The notes under the pieces were generated by a model. That model made no database searches and had not been told where the DNA came from. It worked only from the letters and a program-made list of their open reading frames with translations. A program made the translations under genes and the position numbers. Of a DNA stretch of 39,822 nucleotides, positions 19,325 to 28,717 are shown one piece after another; position 1 is the first letter of the stretch; every line of letters starts with the position of its first letter. This DNA comes from Tateyamaria pelophila (GTDB lineage: Bacteria > Pseudomonadota > Alphaproteobacteria > Rhodobacterales > Rhodobacteraceae): assembly GCF_019966495.1 (NCBI RefSeq), contig NZ_JAIMIA010000041.1:1-39822 (forward strand), given 5' to 3'.

Positions 19325-20584
19325 ATGGTTCAGGTTCTGGCGAGCGCGTGGGCGTTGTTACTCGGGATGTGCCTGCTGATGGTGGGCAACGGGATGCAGG
19401 GTACATTGCTGGGCATCCGGGGCGAAATCGAAGGATTTTCGACTTACGAGATGTCGATTGTCATGTCGGCCTATTTTGCCGGGTTCCTGGGCGGCAGCCG
19501 GATGGCGCCGGGCATGATCCGTCGGGTTGGACACGTACGCGTGTTTGCGGCACTTGCCTCGCTGATTTCGGCCGTCATGATCCTCTATCCGACCTTTGCG
19601 GACCCTTGGGTGTGGGCCGTGGGGCGCGTTCTGATCGGGTTTTGTTTCTCTGCGGTCTATGTCACGGCGGAAAGCTGGCTGAACGAAGCGGCGGATAACT
19701 CGAACCGTGGCAAGGCGTTGTCGCTCTACATGATCGTGCAAACGCTGGGCATCGTGGCCAGTCAGGCGCTGCTGCTGACGGCGGATCCGTCCGGCTTTGT
19801 GCTGTTCGTCATTCCTTCGGTTCTGGTTTCGATCGCCATCACGCCGATCTTGCTCTCGATCAGCCCGACACCTGCCTTTGACACAACCAAACCGATGACG
19901 CTGAAACAACTGATCGATATTTCGCCGCTCGGGTGTTTTGGCATGTTCATCCTCGGAGGCGTGTTTTCCGCGCAATTCGGGATGGCGTCCGTTTACGGTG
20001 CACAGGCCGGGTTGAGCATCGCACAAATCTCCACTTTCGTCGCAACATTCTTTGTGGGTTCGGTATTGTTGCAATATCCGATTGGCTGGATTTCGGATCG
20101 TATGGATCGGCGGGTCCTGATTATTTTCGTGTCGGCGATCGGTGCGATCGGGTCCGTGATTGGCATGTTCTTCGGCACAGATTTCACAATCTTGCTGGTT
20201 TCGGCGTTTATCGTGGGGGGGATGTCAAATCCGCTCTATTCGCTGCTGATTGCGCATACCAACGACTTTCTCCAGCACGAAGATATGGCGGCAGCATCGG
20301 GCGGACTTTTGTTTATCAACGGGCTCGGGGCGGTCTCTGGCCCCTTGGTTGTTGGTGTCATGATGGAAAAAATTGGCCCCCCCGGGTTCTATTTGTTCAC
20401 GGCTGTCCTTTTCGTGGTTCTTGTTGCGTATGCAGGGTATCGCGCGACCCAGAGGCGTTCCGTTCCTGTTGACGAAACAGGGGCTTACATCGTCATGTCG
20501 CAAGCGTCGACAACGCCGCTTTCGATGGAGATTGCGCAGGAATATGCCATCGAGGCCGATCTTGAGGCAGAAGAAAACAACTGA
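19325..20584 (+). CDS. MFS transporter, YcaD-like
   Basis: A 419-residue inner-membrane protein with about 12 hydrophobic spans and a short acidic cytoplasmic tail ending in EADLEAEENN. The MFS signature between spans 2 and 3 is degenerate (GSRMAPGMIRRVGHVR), and the motif FSAVYVTAESWLNEAADNSN in the first half is typical of the YcaD/drug-efflux-like group. AGGAGG lies 8 bases before the ATG. The substrate is not deducible. A gene for this type of transporter next to queA and a DUF924 gene gives no functional hint. Confidence 0.88.
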   Translation: MVQVLASAWALLLGMCLLMVGNGMQGTLLGIRGEIEGFSTYEMSIVMSAYFAGFLGGSRMAPGMIRRVGHVRVFAALASLISAVMILYPTFADPWVWAVGRVLIGFCFSAVYVTAESWLNEAADNSNRGKALSLYMIVQTLGIVASQALLLTADPSGFVLFVIPSVLVSIAITPILLSISPTPAFDTTKPMTLKQLIDISPLGCFGMFILGGVFSAQFGMASVYGAQAGLSIAQISTFVATFFVGSVLLQYPIGWISDRMDRRVLIIFVSAIGAIGSVIGMFFGTDFTILLVSAFIVGGMSNPLYSLLIAHTNDFLQHEDMAAASGGLLFINGLGAVSGPLVVGVMMEKIGPPGFYLFTAVLFVVLVAYAGYRATQRRSVPVDETGAYIVMSQASTTPLSMEIAQEYAIEADLEAEENN

Positions 20585-20592
20585 TGCGCGCA

Positions 20593-20610
20593 ATATGTCG
20601 CATATGTCGC
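20593..20610. repeat. 9-bp tandem repeat, two copies
   Basis: ATATGTCGC occurs twice in direct succession between the MFS gene and the DUF924 gene. It is short and of unknown meaning. Confidence 0.5.
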
Positions 20611-20698
20611 ATTTCGTGATTGGGTCTGTTTGCAAATCATATGTAACCATGAATTACGGGGTGTGTAATTCAGGTACGTGGAAACTGGAGTGAGAGTT

Positions 20699-21280
20699 AT
20701 GGAAGGTCCGGACGATATTTTACGATTTTGGTTAGACGAGTGTACACCGGAACAATGGTTTGCATCTGACCCTGATCTTGACGAAACCATACGGTTGCGA
20801 TTTCAAGACACGTGGAAACAGGCAACCGAAGGCAAGTTTTCACTATGGCTGACCTATCCCAATGGTGTGCTGGCCTATATCATCCTGACGGACCAGTTCC
20901 CACGCAACATGTTTCGCGATGACCCGTGCGCTTTTGCGACGGACCGTGCAGCGCTGGCAGTCGCCAAATCCGCAATCGCCAAAGGTTGGGATTTGCGGGT
21001 GGAGGCGCGGGTCCGGCATTTCTTCTATATGCCGCTGGAGCATTCCGAAAACCTGTGTGATCAGGACCGCGCTGTGCGTCTGATCCATGAGCGTTTGGAA
21101 GACCGCACGTATTTGATACACGCCCGCGCGCACCGCGAAGTCATTCGCCAGTTCGGTCGCTTCCCGCATCGCAATACGGCGCTGGGACGCAAGACAACCG
21201 GAGCAGAGCAGGATCACCTTGATGCAGGCGGATACGGCAGCGTCCTGCGCGGCATGGAGCAAGCGACCGAAGCGGCCTGA
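20699..21280 (+). CDS. DUF924 family protein
   Basis: A 193-residue soluble, helical protein. The start MEGPDDILRFWLDECTPEQW, the central LTDQFPRNMFRDDP and the ending REVIRQFGRFPHRN are the conserved blocks of the DUF924 family (TPR-like fold, function unknown). I use the ATG at 20699, with GGAG upstream; the GTG at 20678 is an alternative. It stands alone, 114 bases after the MFS gene and upstream of a terminator. Confidence 0.88.
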   Translation: MEGPDDILRFWLDECTPEQWFASDPDLDETIRLRFQDTWKQATEGKFSLWLTYPNGVLAYIILTDQFPRNMFRDDPCAFATDRAALAVAKSAIAKGWDLRVEARVRHFFYMPLEHSENLCDQDRAVRLIHERLEDRTYLIHARAHREVIRQFGRFPHRNTALGRKTTGAEQDHLDAGGYGSVLRGMEQATEAA

Positions 21281-21581
21281 GTCTGTATCCAAGGTAGGTT
21301 TTGACTATTCCGGGTGACAATCTCTCAGGAGATCGAATACCCAATATATGTGTTATAGAAACGGCTCCGAATGGGGCCGTTTTTTGTGACTTCGGCGAGC
21401 GTTTTGAAATGCTGAACCCATCCTCCATTGGTCTCTGCAAGTTGCATTGGCGGCCCTAGGCAAAGCTCATCCGTCCTAGTTGTCGCGCAGTATATCCGGC
21501 CTCACCTTCACCAAGAAGTGCATTATTTTGCAAAAAGCGCTACAATTGGCGGCATTTGACGACGAACCGTGGAGATTTGCC
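21281..21581. other. 301-bp intergenic stretch
   Basis: Contains the terminator at 21360-21386 and, before the orphan gene, a good -10 candidate TACAAT (21541-21546). The -35 position holds only GTGCAT, so the promoter is uncertain. A TTTTGCAAAA palindrome lies at 21526-21535. No gene is seen. Confidence 0.5.
21360..21386 (+). terminator. intrinsic terminator after the DUF924 gene
   Basis: AACGGCTCC (21360-21368) pairs with GGGGCCGTT (21373-21381, one G-T pair) around a 4-base loop and runs into six Ts. It is 79 bases after the DUF924 stop. Confidence 0.9.
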
Positions 21582-22586
21582 ATGCCAATACCAAAGCGCA
21601 CCCACTTTATTGATACGCTCGACGAACTGAAAGAATATTTCGACAAACTGAAAGAGATTGACGCGCAGCGGGAGCAAGCCGAAGATATCCTGCGCAAGAT
21701 TGAAGAGGTTCGTGAAGCGCTGAAAGACGAGAACATTTCAGAACGCGAAGCTTTCGGCCTCATGCGTTTACTCATCGAATGCATCAAGGATGTGGCGCCC
21801 GAAATTCCGGTCTTTACGCAATTCCTGGAACTTTACATCGCGGCGCTGAAGACCACCGAGAGTTTTCTGGACAATGTTTTGGATAATTACGGCCCGCCGT
21901 CCGAAGCGCGCAAACGTTACTGCGAGATCCGAGAGGCCGTTGAGGATCAAATGGACGCCAGCGATGAGGACTTGGACGAAGAAACCTTTGACGACGAGGC
22001 ACATGCACGGACGCTTGAATACCTGGGTTATCCTTTCAACACGGAAGGCAAAAAGCTGCGCGACTTCTGGAACAAAAAGAAGGAAAAGGAGCATTTCGAG
22101 AACGAAGCTGCGGATGCTGAAGACATCAAAGACGAGGTGCAGGACGCAGCAGACAATCCCGGCCCACCCGAAGAGGAAGACGAACGCTGGGGGGTGATCC
22201 ATCCGCCATCGCCGCCGCCCATAATTGTCGATCCGCCGCAGCCGCCCTCGCCACAGGAGCTATGTTGTGCCAAGCACGGAACAACTCGCCCGACGCTGGA
22301 CGAACGGCAGTTGGTCGTGCGTCGTGAACGGATCAGCGGCAGTATTACCGTCGGTCATCCTTGCGGCATCGCAAGCGTCAAGCTGGAGATTTACGGTTTT
22401 CCCTTTGGCAGCAATGACAGTCGGTTGTCGGAAGAAGTGGAGTTGGCGCCGAAGGGAGCACCAAAGACCATGGGATATCGTTTGAAATTCAAACGCCCGC
22501 GTTGGTCACGGGGCATCTATTTTGTGGTTACTGTCCGGTCGGTGTGCGGGTCGGTATATCGCAAGGGGTTTGCCAACGGTCGCTGA
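21582..22586 (+). CDS. unrecognised acidic protein with proline-rich linker
   Basis: A 334-residue soluble protein I cannot assign. Residues 1 to about 160 are helical with a coiled-coil start (LKEYFDKLKEIDAQREQAED) and many Asp/Glu. About 160-215 is a highly charged, probably disordered stretch (KKKEKEHFENEAADAEDIKD). About 219-237 is a proline-rich linker containing PPSPPPIIVDPPQPPSP. The last ~95 residues look like a small beta domain that starts after ELCCAKHG and has two further cysteines. There is no signal peptide or membrane span. GGAG lies 7 bases before the ATG at 21582. It stands alone between a terminator and lpdA, with no partner gene. The modular layout (coil, acidic linker, Pro hinge, beta domain) resembles adaptor or effector proteins. 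Confidence 0.75.
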   Translation: MPIPKRTHFIDTLDELKEYFDKLKEIDAQREQAEDILRKIEEVREALKDENISEREAFGLMRLLIECIKDVAPEIPVFTQFLELYIAALKTTESFLDNVLDNYGPPSEARKRYCEIREAVEDQMDASDEDLDEETFDDEAHARTLEYLGYPFNTEGKKLRDFWNKKKEKEHFENEAADAEDIKDEVQDAADNPGPPEEEDERWGVIHPPSPPPIIVDPPQPPSPQELCCAKHGTTRPTLDERQLVVRRERISGSITVGHPCGIASVKLEIYGFPFGSNDSRLSEEVELAPKGAPKTMGYRLKFKRPRWSRGIYFVVTVRSVCGSVYRKGFANGR

Positions 22587-22739
22587 GGCTGATGCCGCCT
22601 GCCTTCGCAATGCAATCCGCAGCGGTTTTTGCAGTGTCGGAGAGTCCAGCGTAACGTGCCTGTACGGTGTCTCAGGATGGCGCCCTACAGTAGCACTTTG
22701 TCGCGCAAGCCAGAACAAGCCAGATGTTGAGGATCCCTC

Positions 22740-22767
22740 CAAATTAGTTTAACGGTAAACTAATTTG
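22740..22767 (+). promoter_or_regulatory. 28-bp perfect palindromic operator upstream of lpdA
   Basis: Arms CAAATTAGTTTA (22740-22751) and TAAACTAATTTG (22756-22767), 12 bases each and perfectly complementary, around ACGG. The inner TAGTTTA-N4-TAAACTA is identical to the core upstream of pdhA. It ends 26 bases before the lpdA ATG. TTGAGG at about 22727 could be a -35 whose -10 falls inside the palindrome, which fits repression. Confidence 0.8.
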
Positions 22768-22793
22768 ATGCAGTAATCCATGAGGGCTCTGAA

Positions 22794-24191
22794 ATGGCAG
22801 CGAAATCTTTTGATGTAGTGGTGATCGGCTCTGGCCCGGGCGGCTATGTTGCGGCCATCCGCGCAGCCCAGTTGGGGTTGAGCGTCGCCATCGTTGAACG
22901 TGAAAACCTGGGTGGCATTTGCCTGAACTGGGGCTGTATTCCGACCAAGGCGATGCTGCGTTCTTCAGAAGTCTTTCATCTGATGCACCGGGCCAAGGAA
23001 TTTGGCCTCAAGGCTGACAATGTCGATTATGATCTGGACGCGGTGGTCAAACGCTCGCGTCAGGTTGCCGGGCAGCTCTCGGGCGGCATCGGCCATCTGA
23101 TGAAAAAGAACAAGATTACCGTGTTCATGGGCGTCGGCACGATCCCCGCCAAGGGCAAGGTCAGCATCAAGACCGACAAGGGCACTGAAGACCTGACCGC
23201 CAAGGCGATCATCCTGGCCACCGGGGCGCGGGCCCGCGAATTGCCCGGCCTGGAGGCCGATGGCGAACTGGTCTGGACCTACCGGGCCGCGCTCACGCCG
23301 AAACGGATGCCCAAAAAGTTGCTGGTTATCGGATCTGGCGCCATCGGCATCGAATTTGCCAGCTTTTACAATACGCTGGGCGCTGATACGACTGTGGTCG
23401 AGGTGATGGACCGCGTGCTGCCCGTCGAAGACGAAGAGATCAGCGCCTTCGCCAAGAAAGCCTTTGAAAAGCAGGGTATGAAAATCATGCAAAAGGCGAT
23501 GGTCAAACAGTTGGACCGCGCAAAAGGCAAGGTAACGGCGCATATCGAAGTGGGCGGCAAGGTTGAAAAGCACGAATTCGACACCGTGATCTCTGCCGTG
23601 GGCATTGTCGGCAATACTGAAAACCTCGGGCTCGAAGCACTGGGTGTGAAAATCGACCGTACGCACGTCGTCACGGACGAGTTTTGCCGGACCGGCGTTG
23701 ATGGACTCTATGCCATTGGCGATATCGCGGGCGCGCCGTGGCTTGCGCACAAGGCCAGCCACGAGGGGGTCATGGTCGCCGAATTGATCGCGGGCAAGAA
23801 CGATGTGCACCCGATCAAACCCAATTCGATCGCCGGCTGCACCTATTGCCATCCGCAGGTGGCCAGCGTGGGCCTGACGGAGGCCAAGGCGAAGGACGCG
23901 GGCTATACCGTCAAGGTCGGCAAGTTCCCGTTCATCGGCAACGGCAAGGCCATTGCCCTTGGCGAACCGGAAGGGATGATCAAAACGGTTTTCGACGCAA
24001 AAACCGGTGAGTTGCTGGGCGCGCATATGATCGGTGCCGAAGTGACCGAGCTGATCCAAGGTTATGTCGTGGGGCAGGCGCTGGAAACCACCGAAGAAGA
24101 CCTGATGCACGCCATCTTCCCGCATCCGACCCTGTCGGAGATGATGCACGAGTCTGTGTTGGACGCCTACGACCGCGTCATTCACATGTAA
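22794..24191 (+). CDS. lpdA: dihydrolipoyl dehydrogenase (E3)
   Basis: FAD-dependent enzyme that reoxidises the lipoyl groups of E2 and passes electrons to NAD. The 465 residues show the FAD motif VIGSGPGGYVAAIRAAQLG, the redox disulfide in GGICLNWGCIPTKAML, the NAD motif VIGSGAIGIEFASFYNTLG, the second FAD motif VDGLYAIGDIAG, and the C-terminal active-site histidine in FPHPTLSEMMHE. GAGG lies 8 bases before the ATG. Alphaproteobacteria often have several lpd genes; the shared operator with pdhABC argues that this one serves pyruvate dehydrogenase. Confidence 0.97.
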   Translation: MAAKSFDVVVIGSGPGGYVAAIRAAQLGLSVAIVERENLGGICLNWGCIPTKAMLRSSEVFHLMHRAKEFGLKADNVDYDLDAVVKRSRQVAGQLSGGIGHLMKKNKITVFMGVGTIPAKGKVSIKTDKGTEDLTAKAIILATGARARELPGLEADGELVWTYRAALTPKRMPKKLLVIGSGAIGIEFASFYNTLGADTTVVEVMDRVLPVEDEEISAFAKKAFEKQGMKIMQKAMVKQLDRAKGKVTAHIEVGGKVEKHEFDTVISAVGIVGNTENLGLEALGVKIDRTHVVTDEFCRTGVDGLYAIGDIAGAPWLAHKASHEGVMVAELIAGKNDVHPIKPNSIAGCTYCHPQVASVGLTEAKAKDAGYTVKVGKFPFIGNGKAIALGEPEGMIKTVFDAKTGELLGAHMIGAEVTELIQGYVVGQALETTEEDLMHAIFPHPTLSEMMHESVLDAYDRVIHM

Positions 24192-24200
24192 GGCTTGCGA

Positions 24201-24226
24201 CCCCGGCCATTCAGGCATAGCCGGGG
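24201..24226 (+). repeat. stem-loop between lpdA and the MFS gene
   Basis: CCCCGGC (24201-24207) and GCCGGGG (24220-24226) with a 12-base loop. No T run follows, and the right arm ends 3 bases before the ATG of the next gene, so it covers the likely ribosome-binding region. It may limit translation of the transporter from lpdA readthrough. Confidence 0.5.
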
Positions 24227-24229
24227 CGC

Positions 24230-25384
24230 ATGCCAGAGCGTACTTCATTCCTGCTGATCCTTGCGCTTTGGGGCGCAGGCCTTGGTGCGGCTGGCCAATA
24301 TGGCAAAATCAGCGTGATCTTTGATCAGTTGGCCGGTGTGTATCCGGACGCGGGCAGCGCATTGGGGTTCCTTGTATCGTTGGTTGGGCTGATTGGCATC
24401 ATCTTTGGTGTCGTGGCCGGGCTGGTCGTGGCACGGATCCGATATCGCCGCGCGCTGCTTTGGGCGCTGTGGGTCGGGGCAGGGGTGTCTTTGCTGCAAT
24501 CGACCTTGCCACCGCTGCCATGGATGCTGTTGACCCGCGTGATCGAGGGGATGTCGCATCTGGCCATCGTGGTGGCCACACCGACCCTGATCGCGCAACT
24601 CAGCGCAGAGCGGCATCGCGGGTTGACCCTGACGCTGTGGGGCACGTTTTTCGGGGTCGCCTTTACCATCCTCGTGGCGTTCGGACTGCCGCTGGTGGAC
24701 GCCTACGGAATTCCAGCCCTTTTCATTGCCCATGCGATCTGGATGGCGGGTTTTGCCCTGATCCTGCAAGCGGCCCTGTCGCCGCTCTCTGTCCCGGTCG
24801 AGGGGCGGCTGACGGTGTCGGGTATTCTGCGCGATCACGTGAGCATCTACCGTTCCCCCTTCATCGCGGCACCGGGTGCGGGATGGCTGTTTTACACGTT
24901 CTGTTTTCTTGCCATCCTGACCGTACTGCCGCCGTACATCGCGGTGGAATGGCGTGCATGGGTGCTGGGGGCAATGCCGCTGATGTCCATCGTCGTGTCG
25001 ATGACGTTGGGGGTTGTGGCCCTGCGCTATATGTCGGCTGTCTGGGTGGTGCAGGTCGGATTTCTGCTGTGCATCGCGGCGCTGCTCTGGCTGTTGGCGG
25101 CCCCCGGTGATCCCGCTGCCTGCCTTGCACTGGCCGGCGCATTGGGGCTGGTGCAGGGGGCGAGCTTTGCCGCCGTTCCGCAGTTGAACGCCACCGCTGC
25201 GCACCAGTCGCAGGCCTATGGCGCGGTGGCCCAAACCGGCAATATGGGCAACACGCTGGGAACTCCGGTCTTGCTGGCCGTGTTGAGTGTAGCGGGTTAT
25301 CCGGGATTGATCTGGACGGCCATCGGTGTTCTGGCGATGGGGTTCGGAGCACATGCGTGGATGGCTGCACGGCGCGGCCACTGA
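24230..25384 (+). CDS. MFS transporter
   Basis: A 384-residue inner-membrane protein with about 12 hydrophobic spans. Residues GVVAGLVVARIRYRRALLWA form the span 2-3 loop and VIEGMSHLAIVVATPTLIAQ is the conserved span 4 region. The C-terminal half ends with an MFS-typical AYGAVAQTGNMGNTLGTPVL. Likely an exporter of the CynX/NarK-like type, substrate unknown. It starts 38 bases after the lpdA stop behind a hairpin, so it could be cotranscribed. No strong Shine-Dalgarno motif apart from GGGG in the hairpin arm. Confidence 0.82.
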   Translation: MPERTSFLLILALWGAGLGAAGQYGKISVIFDQLAGVYPDAGSALGFLVSLVGLIGIIFGVVAGLVVARIRYRRALLWALWVGAGVSLLQSTLPPLPWMLLTRVIEGMSHLAIVVATPTLIAQLSAERHRGLTLTLWGTFFGVAFTILVAFGLPLVDAYGIPALFIAHAIWMAGFALILQAALSPLSVPVEGRLTVSGILRDHVSIYRSPFIAAPGAGWLFYTFCFLAILTVLPPYIAVEWRAWVLGAMPLMSIVVSMTLGVVALRYMSAVWVVQVGFLLCIAALLWLLAAPGDPAACLALAGALGLVQGASFAAVPQLNATAAHQSQAYGAVAQTGNMGNTLGTPVLLAVLSVAGYPGLIWTAIGVLAMGFGAHAWMAARRGH

Positions 25385-25407
25385 CACCCCGTGGCATCAA
25401 GCCACAT

Positions 25408-25422
25408 GTTCACGAGGTGTTC
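25408..25422 (+). promoter_or_regulatory. LexA box of uvrA
   Basis: GTTCACGAGGTGTTC fits the alphaproteobacterial SOS box GTTC-N7-GTTC exactly. It lies 66 bases before the uvrA ATG and just upstream of a good -35/-10 pair. uvrA is a classical SOS gene, so function and motif agree. Confidence 0.85.
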
Positions 25423-25433
25423 TCATTTTTTCA

Positions 25434-25462
25434 TTGGCTGTTTGGTCGCTCTGACCTATGTA
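25434..25462 (+). promoter_or_regulatory. probable uvrA promoter
   Basis: TTGGCT (25434-25439) and TATGTA (25457-25462) with a 17-base spacer, 26 bases before the uvrA ATG and 11 bases downstream of the LexA box. Confidence 0.55.
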
Positions 25463-25488
25463 GAAAACGTTAACCTTTGGGGGCTGGC

Positions 25489-28347
<2,859 letters not shown>

Positions 28348-28428
28348 AACCTAGTGTTTCAGTACAGTATGTCGCATTCCAAAGGCGCCGTTGCATCCTA
28401 TTTCTGATAAAATCAATTGGAGTAGGTT

Positions 28429-28674
28429 ATGACAGACGTGACAAACCCCCCTTCGCTTTTCAAGCGCGTGGTGTTTTCGGTGCCGATTCTCGGACGTATG
28501 CTGCGAGAAGTGATGTATGGGGACAAGGACAACATATATTATTTCCTTGTCACGATTTTCACGCTCTGGCTCGTGGCAATCCTGACATGGGGCTACGCGG
28601 CCTTTATCGTGATGATGTTGATGGCCGTTCCGAGTATGTTTGTGGTGCTGCTTCTGATCACGGTCGGAAAGTAG
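28429..28674 (+). CDS. small membrane protein, function unknown
   Basis: An 81-residue protein with a polar, basic N-terminal ~35 residues (SLFKRVVFSVPILGRMLREV) and two adjacent membrane spans (about 38-57, YYFLVTIFTLWLVAILTWGY, and 58-78). GGAG lies 8 bases before the ATG. It follows uvrA by 81 bases on the same strand without a terminator between, so readthrough from the SOS promoter is possible. No family recognised. Confidence 0.75.
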   Translation: MTDVTNPPSLFKRVVFSVPILGRMLREVMYGDKDNIYYFLVTIFTLWLVAILTWGYAAFIVMMLMAVPSMFVVLLLITVGK

Positions 28675-28679
28675 CAGAA

Positions 28680-28710
28680 GGCAAGGCGGCCACAATCGGC
28701 CCGCCTTGCC
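28680..28710. terminator. stem-loop between convergent genes
   Basis: GGCAAGGCGG (28680-28689) and CCGCCTTGCC (28701-28710) form a 10-bp GC-rich stem in the 43 bases between the small membrane protein and the convergent valine operon. Neither side has a T run, so termination is inferred from position. Confidence 0.6.
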
Positions 28711-28717
28711 CAAACCC

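Noticed and set aside
20593-20610. ATATGTCGC tandem repeat as a CRISPR or iteron element
   Set aside because: Only two copies with no spacer and no cas or rep gene nearby.
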